DNA from: Geothrix sp.
Lineage (GTDB): Bacteria; Acidobacteriota; Holophagae; Holophagales; Holophagaceae
Reading direction: 5' to 3'
NCBI RefSeq assembly: GCF_030219325.1
Contig: NZ_CP126625.1
Location: 2,034,857-2,098,856 of the forward strand
Length of the DNA: 64,000 nucleotides
The translations under genes were made by a program, and so were the position numbers. Of this stretch, positions 1-6,893 are shown in pieces; the stretch's first letter is position 1; every line of letters starts with the position of its first letter. A model generated the notes under the pieces. That model was not told the DNA's origin and did not search any database. It saw only the letters and a list, made by a program, of their open reading frames with translations.

Positions 1-58
1 CCAGGTCATGGCCAGGGCCGTGCCCCAGGCACCGGAGCCGAAGACGCCGATGTCAGCC

Positions 59-66
<8 letters not shown>
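1..66 (-). CDS. gpsA: Glycerol-3-phosphate dehydrogenase [NAD(P)+], N-terminal 22 codons only
   Basis: The gene runs off the left edge. The visible product begins MAKADIGVFGSGAWGTALAM, which is the N-terminal NAD(P)-binding GxGxxG segment (FGSGAWGTALA) typical of GpsA. GpsA reduces dihydroxyacetone phosphate to sn-glycerol 3-phosphate in the cytoplasm, the acceptor that PlsY acylates, so the neighbour supports the call. Its ATG overlaps the end of plsY by 8 bp (ATGGCTAA contains the plsY stop TAA), which implies translational coupling. Only the nucleotide-binding start is seen, so the identity rests on this motif plus context. Confidence 0.82.
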
Positions 67-685
<619 letters not shown>

Positions 686-691
686 GGAGCC

Positions 692-697
692 AGTGTA
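692..697 (-). promoter_or_regulatory. Candidate -10 element for leaderless plsY
   Basis: On the minus strand TACACT is followed by the 6-nt spacer GGCTCC and then the plsY ATG. It sits in the 12-bp gap right after the cinA stop. The start has no Shine-Dalgarno sequence. The same geometry is seen at lipB, ymdB, arfB and the GNAT/E1-alpha pair in this window. Confidence 0.5.
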
Positions 698-1924
698 TCA
701 GCCGTTCCGCAGGGACCGCCGCAGCAGATCCAGCGCCTGGGCGGTGCTGCGCAGCTGTATCTCCGCCCGGTCCCCCGCCATCCTCGGCGCGCGCACCTGC
801 GTTCCGTGCGGACCGGCCAGGGCGATGAAGACCGATCCGACGGGAGCCCCGCCTTCGGCGCCAGGTCCGGCATTGCCGCAGATGGCCAGGGCCCAGGTGG
901 AACCCAGGCGTCGCCGCGCCGCCTCGGCCATGGCCACGGCGCAGGCCTCGGAGACCGTACCCACCTGGGCGAGCCAGGCTGGATCCAGGCCCAGGAGGGC
1001 GGTCTTCGCCGCCACGGTGTAGGCCGTCGCGCCCCCCAGGAAGGCCGTGCTGGCGCCGGGAATGGCCGTCAGGCGTGAGGCGAGCAGGCCCCCGCTCATG
1101 CTCTCGGCCACTGCGAGGGTCTCGCCCCGGGCCTTCAGCTGATCCAGGATGGCGTCTTCCAGGTTCCCGTCTCCCACGCTGGCCAGGTCATCGCCCAGCA
1201 CCGGCTCGAAATCGAGGCGGGCCGCTTCCAGCAACCGGGGTTCGGGGCCCCGGGCCAGTAGCTCCACCTGGGTGAGGTTGGCGAGGATGGTCCAGTCGAG
1301 GTGGCCATGCCGTTCGCGGGCCTCCCGGGTGCGCTCGTCCAGGTTGCTCTCGGGCACGCCACACACGACCATGCGCAGCGTGTGCACCGGCTGGCCCGCC
1401 AGGGGCCGGAGCCGTGGTTCCACCCGCTCCTCCCACATCGTCTTCATCTCGCGGGGCACGCCCGGCATCATGACGATCCGGACGCCGGGGTGGCCCGGCG
1501 GGTCCTGCCACCACACGCCGGGGGCCGTGCCCACCTGGTTCCGCAGCGGCTCCGCACCGACGGGGATGAGGGCCTGCTTGAAGTTCACCTGGGGCGGCAC
1601 CCGGTTGCGGGCGGCATAGAAGGCCAGCATGTCGGCCCGACTGGCGGCATCTTCCACCAGGTCCACGCTGAGGATCTCCGCGAACAGCTCTTTCGTGAAG
1701 TCGTCAAAGGTGGGGCCGAGTCCGCCCGTGGTGAGGATGAGGTCCGAGCGCGTCAGCGCCTCGCGGAACAGCCCGGCCAGCTCCTCGCGGCTGTCCCCCA
1801 CGGCGGTCTTGCGGTGGAAGGCCAGGCCCAGGCCGGCCAGCCGCTCCCCCAGCCAGACCGAGTTGGTGTCCAGGCGCCGCGTGGTGAGCAGCTCCGTGCC
1901 GATGGCGATGCATTCGATGCGCAT
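698..1924 (-). CDS. cinA: CinA-family protein (competence/damage-inducible, NMN amidohydrolase-like)
   Basis: Two domains are visible. Residues about 1-170 are the MoCF/COG1058 domain, starting MRIECIAIGTELLTTRRLDT and containing TTGGLGPTFDD. Residues about 250-405 are the PncC-type C-terminal domain with AESMSGG (usually AESCTGG) and CGNAGPGAEGG. The PncC domain in characterised relatives deamidates nicotinamide mononucleotide in pyridine-nucleotide salvage. The frame is open for 19 codons upstream, but MRIECIAIGTELL aligns with the family N terminus, so I start here (408 aa, normal length). It lies in a minus-strand run: small membrane protein, cinA, plsY, gpsA. CinA is often near recA or pgsA; no recA is seen here. 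Confidence 0.93.
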   Translation of the reverse strand: MRIECIAIGTELLTTRRLDTNSVWLGERLAGLGLAFHRKTAVGDSREELAGLFREALTRSDLILTTGGLGPTFDDFTKELFAEILSVDLVEDAASRADMLAFYAARNRVPPQVNFKQALIPVGAEPLRNQVGTAPGVWWQDPPGHPGVRIVMMPGVPREMKTMWEERVEPRLRPLAGQPVHTLRMVVCGVPESNLDERTREARERHGHLDWTILANLTQVELLARGPEPRLLEAARLDFEPVLGDDLASVGDGNLEDAILDQLKARGETLAVAESMSGGLLASRLTAIPGASTAFLGGATAYTVAAKTALLGLDPAWLAQVGTVSEACAVAMAEAARRRLGSTWALAICGNAGPGAEGGAPVGSVFIALAGPHGTQVRAPRMAGDRAEIQLRSTAQALDLLRRSLRNG

Positions 1925-1956
1925 GGATGGAATGGAACCATGGGGCCGGGCAAAGC

Positions 1957-2130
1957 TCAAAGGCTTCCGCCCTCCAGCCACCGCTGCGTCACCCAGCGCC
2001 CGGCCCAGAGTCCGAAGCCGGTGCCCACCATGCTCAGGACCACCCCGGTGGTGAAACCCACCAGGGCACCGAGATACCAGCCCGCCAGACTGCCCACGGT
2101 GGCACCCACGAAGCCCATCAGCTTTTCCAT
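1957..2130 (-). CDS. Small glycine-zipper membrane protein, 57 aa
   Basis: This short gene starts MEKLMGFVGATVGSLAGWYL and ends RWLEGGSL. A good ribosome site (GGAGG, about 6 nt before the ATG) supports translation. The product is almost entirely hydrophobic, with small-residue repeats (GxxxG-like: GATVGSLAGWYLGALVG) in two potential membrane helices at about 5-25 and 25-47, so it probably inserts in the inner membrane and packs tightly. It ends 32 bp before cinA and is probably co-transcribed with cinA-plsY-gpsA. I do not recognise a named family. It could be an uncharacterised accessory of phospholipid synthesis, but nothing in the sequence proves that. Confidence 0.72.
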   Translation of the reverse strand: MEKLMGFVGATVGSLAGWYLGALVGFTTGVVLSMVGTGFGLWAGRWVTQRWLEGGSL

Positions 2131-2178
2131 GACCTGCCTCCGGGGTTATAGGATGAGGGGACTGCCCGAGGTGTTCCC

Positions 2179-2475
2179 ATGATCGTGCCCGACCTCGATG
2201 ACCTGGTGCTGGAATCCGACGAGGAGTCGGGCATCCGGGAGCTCGGGCGGCGCTTCCTCGCCCGGGGCCCCTGGACCACGGTGGCCTTCCTGGTGCAGAC
2301 GAAGACCGATCCCGAGGGCGACTGGGAGGGCCCCTTCCTCTGGCTGCACCGCTACCAGAAGGTGGCCCAGGGCTGGAAGCTGGTGAGCCGCTTCCGCACC
2401 ACGGAGACGACCCAGCTGGACAAGCTGATGGGAGCCTTCGAGGACTGGAAGGACTATTTCAATCCCGGCAGGTAG
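2179..2475 (+). CDS. Conserved small protein of unknown function, 98 aa
   Basis: An acidic, soluble 98-residue protein beginning MIVPDLDDLVLESDEESGIR and ending WKDYFNPGR. It starts with ATG after a GAGGTG ribosome site. A mixed strand/helix pattern (TTVAFLVQTK, FLWLHRYQKV, WKLVSRFRTT) suggests a compact single domain; no catalytic motif is evident and I do not recognise the family. It is divergent from the small membrane protein upstream (48 bp apart), and its last 22 bp overlap the end of the convergent DinB-like gene. The two reading frames share that DNA, so the two transcripts are antisense at their 3' ends. Confidence 0.7.
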   Translation: MIVPDLDDLVLESDEESGIRELGRRFLARGPWTTVAFLVQTKTDPEGDWEGPFLWLHRYQKVAQGWKLVSRFRTTETTQLDKLMGAFEDWKDYFNPGR

Positions 2476-2981
2476 CGCTCCCGGATCACGGCCAAGTGGT
2501 GCGCCGCGTGGCCGTGGATGATGTAGGGGATGCAGCGCGTCGTGATCTGCTTGCCGCTGGTGGTGCCCTTGAAGTCCCAGGCCGCCTCCGGCAGGCTCCG
2601 GCAGAGAGTGAGGGTGGCCTCCCGCGCTGCGCGGAAATCCGCCAGCAGGTCGGCGAGGGTGCGCTCATCGGCCTTGGCCGCCGCCGCGTAGTCATCCTCC
2701 TCGAAGCCCGGCAGGGGGGTGGCGTCCCCCCGGCCCAGGCGCAGGGTGCGGTACGCGAAGATGCGCTCGGCATCGCTGAGGTGCTGGAGCAGGTCCTTCA
2801 GGCTCCACTTGCCGGGTGCGTAGCGGTAGGCGCCCTGGACCTCGGTGAGGGCCCCGAACAGGGCCGCCACCTCCGCCCCCTGGGCCTGGAGCACCGCCAG
2901 GAGGTCACCCTCCGGCGTGGCCCCCAGGTAGTGGGCGTAGGCTTCGCCATATTCGCTTGGCAGGGGTCGCTTGAGGCCCAT
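2454..2981 (-). CDS. DinB/YfiT-fold putative metal-dependent protein
   Basis: A 175-residue four-helix-bundle protein of the DinB_2 superfamily. The expected metal-binding histidines are present: His67 in LLQHLSDAE, and His158 and His162 in HGHAAHHLAVI. W59 in GKWSLKDLLQHLSD is the typical first motif. Members of this superfamily include thiol S-transferases (bacillithiol or mycothiol) and maleylpyruvate isomerase-like enzymes, and many are stress-induced, but the substrate cannot be read from sequence. A GGAGG ribosome site precedes the ATG. It lies just downstream of pyk on the same strand (9-bp gap), so co-transcription is likely. The 3' end overlaps the convergent gene by 22 bp. Confidence 0.88.
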   Translation of the reverse strand: MGLKRPLPSEYGEAYAHYLGATPEGDLLAVLQAQGAEVAALFGALTEVQGAYRYAPGKWSLKDLLQHLSDAERIFAYRTLRLGRGDATPLPGFEEDDYAAAAKADERTLADLLADFRAAREATLTLCRSLPEAAWDFKGTTSGKQITTRCIPYIIHGHAAHHLAVIRERYLPGLK

Positions 2982-2990
2982 GGCTACCTC

Positions 2991-4412
2991 CTAGAAAGTC
3001 ATCACCTTCATGGTGTTCGTGGTGCCGGATTTCCACAGGGGCAGCCCCATGGTCATCACCACGCGATCGAAGCTGCCCACGCCGTGCTTGGCGATGAGCA
3101 GTTCGCGGACCGCCTCCACCATCTCGTCCGTGCTGGCCACGCGGGGGATGATGAGCGCGGTCACGCCACGCAGGATGCCCATGCGGCGGGCCGTCAGCTC
3201 GTCCACGGTGGCCCCCAGGACCGGCGTCCGCCCCGCCAGGCGGCTCACCATGCGGGCCGTACCGCCGCCCTCGGTGAAGGCCACGATCCAGCGGGCGTTG
3301 ATCTCCTCGGCCGTGCGGCAGGCGGCAAAGGCCACGGAGATGTCCGTGCGGGCCAGCACCTTCTCGGCCAGGTCCTCGGGCAGGGTGGTGGCCCGCTGCT
3401 TCACGTTGGCGTCCGCCTCCGCCGCGATGCGGGCCAGCCACTGCACGGCCTCGACGGGGTGGGCGCCCGAGGCACTCTCGGCGCTCAGCATCACGGCGTC
3501 GGTGCCGTCCCAGATGGCGTTGGCCACGTCGCTGGCCTCGGCCCGGGTGGGCTGGGCGTGCTCGATCATGCTCTCCAGCATCTGGGTGGCGGTGATGACC
3601 GGTTTCAGCGCCTTGCGGGCGGCCTTGATGATCTGCTTCTGCAGGCCGGGGACGCGCTCCACGCCCAGTTCCACGCCCAGGTCGCCCCGGGCCACCATGA
3701 CGCCCCAGCTGACGTCGAGGATCTCGCCCAGGTGCGCCAGGGCCGTCGGGTGCTCGATCTTGGCGATGATGGGCTGGGTGCCACCCAGGTGGTGGATGAT
3801 GGCCTGCAGCTGCTGAACGTCCGAGGCCCGGCGCACGAAGCTCTGGGCGAAGAGATCCACGTTGTGCTCCACGCCCCACTTGATGTCGACGTGGTCCTTC
3901 TCGGTGAGCGGATCCATGTTGATGTCCATGCCGATGGGATGGACGCCCTTCCGCGCCTTGAGCGGGCCACCGATGACCACCTCGGCCTTCAGGAGGTCCG
4001 TGCCCTTGGCGAGGATCTTCACGGTGATGGCGCCGTCATCCAGCAGCCAGTGCTGGCCGGGCTCCGCGCCTTCGAAGAGCTCGGGGTGCGGCAGGGGTGC
4101 CGCCCAGGCGAAGCCGGTGGGAACGGGCGTGCCCGGCGTGTAGAACACGCCCTCGCTGCCCTCGGCGAGGTCCACGGGCGCCTCCAGCAGGCCAACGCGC
4201 CACTTGGGTCCCTGCAGGTCGAGGAACACCGGGATCGAGCGGCCCAGCTCCAGGGCGATGGAACGGACCTTCTCCAGGGCCTCGGACCGCGATTCCGGGT
4301 CCCCATGGCTGGCATTCAAGCGGACCGCATCCGCCTCCTTCAAGGCTTCCCGCAGCCGGTCGCCCTGCATGAGGGCAGGCCCCAAGGTCATCACGAGTTT
4401 GGTCTTGCGCAC
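2991..4412 (-). CDS. pyk: Pyruvate kinase, potassium-independent type
   Basis: Converts phosphoenolpyruvate and ADP to pyruvate and ATP in glycolysis. Core motifs are RKTKLVMTLGP at the N terminus, RLNASHG (usually RLNFSHG), IIAKIEHP with the catalytic lysine, MVARGDLGVELG, ITATQMLESM, PTRAEASDVANA and DGTDAVMLSAESA. DLQGPKWRVG carries the Leu/Gln/Lys/Val combination that marks potassium-independent pyruvate kinases (Lys in place of Glu117 in rabbit numbering). The frame is open upstream with an ATG at 4424 and a GTG at 4448. I prefer the GTG at 4412 because GGGGGA lies just upstream and homologues begin MRKTK. About 473 aa, normal length. Confidence 0.95.
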   Translation of the reverse strand: MRKTKLVMTLGPALMQGDRLREALKEADAVRLNASHGDPESRSEALEKVRSIALELGRSIPVFLDLQGPKWRVGLLEAPVDLAEGSEGVFYTPGTPVPTGFAWAAPLPHPELFEGAEPGQHWLLDDGAITVKILAKGTDLLKAEVVIGGPLKARKGVHPIGMDINMDPLTEKDHVDIKWGVEHNVDLFAQSFVRRASDVQQLQAIIHHLGGTQPIIAKIEHPTALAHLGEILDVSWGVMVARGDLGVELGVERVPGLQKQIIKAARKALKPVITATQMLESMIEHAQPTRAEASDVANAIWDGTDAVMLSAESASGAHPVEAVQWLARIAAEADANVKQRATTLPEDLAEKVLARTDISVAFAACRTAEEINARWIVAFTEGGGTARMVSRLAGRTPVLGATVDELTARRMGILRGVTALIIPRVASTDEMVEAVRELLIAKHGVGSFDRVVMTMGLPLWKSGTTNTMKVMTF

Positions 4413-4553
4413 ATCATCCCCCATCGCTTGCACAGGCATTCCACACACTTTTCCACATGCTGGGCCCGCGTTACAAAGTTATCACAGGCCCTTTCCCTTG
4501 CGTCATCGCGGTGATACCTTCGTTCTCCCGATACGGTTGTTGGAGAAGACGGA

Positions 4554-4778
4554 ATGCGAGAGAAGCTGCGAACGCTCGTAGCCGAAATGGTGCGTGGCGG
4601 CATTCCACTGGAGCTGGCCCGGCGCGAGTTCGAGCGGGTCTACCTGGAGGAGGTGCTGGCCGCCCATGAGGGCAACCACAGCGCCGCCGCCCGCGAGCTG
4701 GGCATCCACCGGAACACCCTGGCCAAGAAGCTCGAGGCCCCGCCGAGCCGGCTGCGCCGCGTAAGTCTCGCCAGCTGA
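4554..4778 (+). CDS. Short Fis-type helix-turn-helix regulator, 74 aa
   Basis: The product is little more than a Fis/NtrC-type DNA-binding helix-turn-helix. AAHEGNHSAAARELGIHR followed by NTLAKKLE (about residues 36-61) matches HTH_8, the C-terminal domain of NtrC-like activators, preceded by a short helix (MREKLRTLVAEMVRGG) that may dimerise. There is no AAA+ or receiver domain, so it resembles stand-alone Fis-like nucleoid or promoter regulators. The start is an ATG 5-9 nt after GGAGAAGACGGA. It is divergent from pyk (about 140 bp apart) and ends in a strong terminator before the GAPDH pair, so it may control either neighbour; that is inference. Confidence 0.85.
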   Translation: MREKLRTLVAEMVRGGIPLELARREFERVYLEEVLAAHEGNHSAAARELGIHRNTLAKKLEAPPSRLRRVSLAS

Positions 4779-4800
4779 TCTCCCTTTGTCCATGTGTCAA

Positions 4801-4828
4801 AGCCCGGCCCCGCGCCGGGCTTTTCTTT
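4801..4828 (+). terminator. Rho-independent terminator after the Fis-type gene
   Basis: An 8-bp perfect GC stem (AGCCCGGC/GCCGGGCT) with a 5-nt loop is followed by TTTTCTTT. It separates the regulator gene from the GAPDH operon. Confidence 0.85.
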
Positions 4829-4875
4829 CGACAGGCCGGACCGGGGCCGCTACAACAAAGAATTCCGGGGGGATC

Positions 4876-5886
4876 GTGAAGCAGGTGGCCATCAATGGAA
4901 TGGGGCGCATCGGACGCCTCACCCTGCGCCAGCTGGTGGGGCATCCCCACGTGAAGGTGGTGGCCGTCAACGACCTCAGCGACGCCGCCACCCTGGCCCA
5001 CCTCATGACGTACGACACGGTGCATGGCCGGGCCGAGGTCCCGGTCGGCTCCGAGGGCGACTTCCTCCTCCTGGATGGCCAGCGCATCCGCGTCTTCGCC
5101 GAACCGGATCCCGGATCGGTGCCCTTCGGATCGCTTGGCGCCGAGCTGGTCCTCGAGTGCACGGGGAGGTTCACCCGGAGGCAGGAGGCCGGCCGCCACC
5201 TGCGGGATGGCGTCGGCCACGTACTCATCAGCGATGCTTCGCCGGACGCGGACCGCACCGTGGTCCTCGGCGTGAACGAAGGCACCCTGGATCTGGATAG
5301 GGACCGGATCCTCTCCGGCGCCAGCTGCACTGCGACCTGCCTGGCCCCCATGGTCAAGGTCCTGGACGACGCCTTCGGCCTCGAATACGGCTTCATGACC
5401 ACGGTCCACAGCTACACCAACGACCAGCGCATCCTGGACCTGCCCCATGAGGACCTGCGCCGGGCCCGGGCCGCCGCCCTGAACATGATCCCCACCAGCA
5501 CCGGCGCCGCCCGGAGCCTCGGCCTGATCCTGCCCCACCTCGAAGGTCGCCTCGACGGCCTCGCCGTGCGGGTGCCCACGCCCGACGTGAGCATCGTGGA
5601 CCTCACGGCCACCCTGCACCGCGATGCCACCCCCGCCGCCATCGACGCGGCGTTCCGGGCGGCCGCAGAGGCGGGTCCGCTCTCGCCCTACCTCGAGGTG
5701 CTGGACGCCGAGCTCGTCAGCGCGGATCTGGTGGGGAGCACCGCCAGCTGCCTCTACGATCCCTTCCTCACCAAAGTGCTGGGCCCGCGGCTCGCCAAGG
5801 TCTTCGGGTGGTACGACAACGAGTGGGGCTATGCGGCCCGACTGAAGGACCTCTGCCTCCTCGTGCTGGAAGGGAGCGGCCGATGA
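4876..5886 (+). CDS. gap: Glyceraldehyde-3-phosphate dehydrogenase, copy 1
   Basis: A 336-residue type I GAPDH that oxidises glyceraldehyde 3-phosphate with NAD and phosphate. Visible: the Rossmann motif INGMGRIGRLTLR (7-19), Asp33 in VNDL indicating NAD preference, ECTGRFT (94-100), catalytic Cys151 in SGASCTATCLAP (family consensus SNASCTTNCLAP), His178 in TTVHSYTNDQ, the phosphate loop IPTSTGAARS, and FGWYDNEWGYAARL near the C terminus. The GTG start with GGGGGGAT just upstream is preferred over an upstream ATG at 4786 that lies before the terminator hairpin. It overlaps the second GAPDH by ATGA, so the two are translationally coupled. Confidence 0.95.
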   Translation: MKQVAINGMGRIGRLTLRQLVGHPHVKVVAVNDLSDAATLAHLMTYDTVHGRAEVPVGSEGDFLLLDGQRIRVFAEPDPGSVPFGSLGAELVLECTGRFTRRQEAGRHLRDGVGHVLISDASPDADRTVVLGVNEGTLDLDRDRILSGASCTATCLAPMVKVLDDAFGLEYGFMTTVHSYTNDQRILDLPHEDLRRARAAALNMIPTSTGAARSLGLILPHLEGRLDGLAVRVPTPDVSIVDLTATLHRDATPAAIDAAFRAAAEAGPLSPYLEVLDAELVSADLVGSTASCLYDPFLTKVLGPRLAKVFGWYDNEWGYAARLKDLCLLVLEGSGR

Positions 5887-6893
5887 GGCGCCTCGCCCTC
5901 AACGGCCTGGGCCGCATCGGCCGACTCGCGGTGCGCCATTTCGGCGCGTCCCGGCCCGAGTTGCTCGGCGCGGTGAACGACCCCGCGCCCCTCGACCAGG
6001 TGGTCCAGCTGCTCCGCTTCGACTCCGTCCATGGGCGCAGCGCCCTCGCCGTCGATGGCTGCACGGAAGCGGGCCAGGACTTCCTCCTGCTCGGCGAGTG
6101 CCGCGTGCCGCTCTTCCACGCCCGGGATCCTGAGCTGATCCCCTTCCCGGCGGAGACGCGGCTGGTGGTGGAGGCCAGCGGCCGCTTCACGAAGCGGGCC
6201 GACGCCGCGCGGCACATGAAGGCCGGCGTCTCCCACGTGGTCATCAGTGCCCCCAGCCCCGACGCGGACCTCACGGTCATCGCCCCGGTGAATGGCGCCG
6301 AGCTGGATCCGGCGAGGCACCGGGTCATCTCCAATGCCAGCTGCACGGCCCACGCCACGGCGCCCATGCTCCAGATCCTGGAGGAGGCCTTCGGTCTCGA
6401 GCACGCGGGCATGAGCACCGTCCACGTGGTCACCAACGACCAGCGCCTGCTCGATCTGCCCCACAAGGACCGGCGGCGCGGGCGGGCGGCCTTCCAGAGC
6501 ATCATCCCCACCACCTCCAGCGCCTTCGGGGCCCTGCACCGGGCCATGCCCGGCCTGCCCCCGGGCTTTGATGGCGTGGCCCTGCGCGTGCCCACCCTCA
6601 GCGTCAACCTCGTGGACCTCGTGGCCACGCTGCGGCGGGATGCGGATGTCCCCGGTCTGCGCGCCGCCTTCGCCGCCGCGGCCGCCGGTCCCTGGCGCGG
6701 GATCGTCGCCCTCGCCGAACCCCACACGGTCAGCTGCGACATCACCGGGCGCCCCGAGAGCGTGGTCATGGACCTGGATCTGACCATGGTGCTGGGGTCG
6801 CGCTTCGTGAAGGTCTTCGGCTGGCACGACAACGAGACCGCCTACGCCGCGCGCCTGTGCGAGCTCGTCGAGGATCTGGCGGGAAAGATCTAG
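5883..6893 (+). CDS. GAPDH-family dehydrogenase, divergent copy 2
   Basis: Also 336 aa and the same fold: LNGLGRIGRLAVR at 6-18, VNDP with Asp33 for NAD, catalytic Cys154 in SNASCTAHATAP, His181 in STVHVVTNDQ, and FGWHDNETAYAARL. It departs from normal GAPDH at sites copy 1 keeps: the phosphate-binding STG becomes TTSSAFG, the NCLAP segment becomes HATAP, and DNEWGY becomes DNETAY. RAAFQSIIP resembles the erythrose-4-phosphate dehydrogenase (Epd) version of this segment. It may act on another aldehyde phosphate (Epd-like, for pyridoxal phosphate synthesis), work in the gluconeogenic direction, or partner with copy 1. It overlaps copy 1 by 4 bp, and its stop overlaps the stop of the convergent flavoprotein gene. 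Confidence 0.88.
   Translation: MRRLALNGLGRIGRLAVRHFGASRPELLGAVNDPAPLDQVVQLLRFDSVHGRSALAVDGCTEAGQDFLLLGECRVPLFHARDPELIPFPAETRLVVEASGRFTKRADAARHMKAGVSHVVISAPSPDADLTVIAPVNGAELDPARHRVISNASCTAHATAPMLQILEEAFGLEHAGMSTVHVVTNDQRLLDLPHKDRRRGRAAFQSIIPTTSSAFGALHRAMPGLPPGFDGVALRVPTLSVNLVDLVATLRRDADVPGLRAAFAAAAAGPWRGIVALAEPHTVSCDITGRPESVVMDLDLTMVLGSRFVKVFGWHDNETAYAARLCELVEDLAGKI

Noticed and set aside
2496-4514. A 672-codon plus-strand frame opposite DinB-like and pyk genes
   Set aside because: It covers two real minus-strand genes with recognised motifs and has no ribosome site or domain of its own.
4786-4875. An N-terminal extension of GAPDH copy 1 starting at 4786
   Set aside because: The extra 30 residues lie across a strong terminator hairpin and do not align with GAPDH; the GTG at 4876 has a strong ribosome site.
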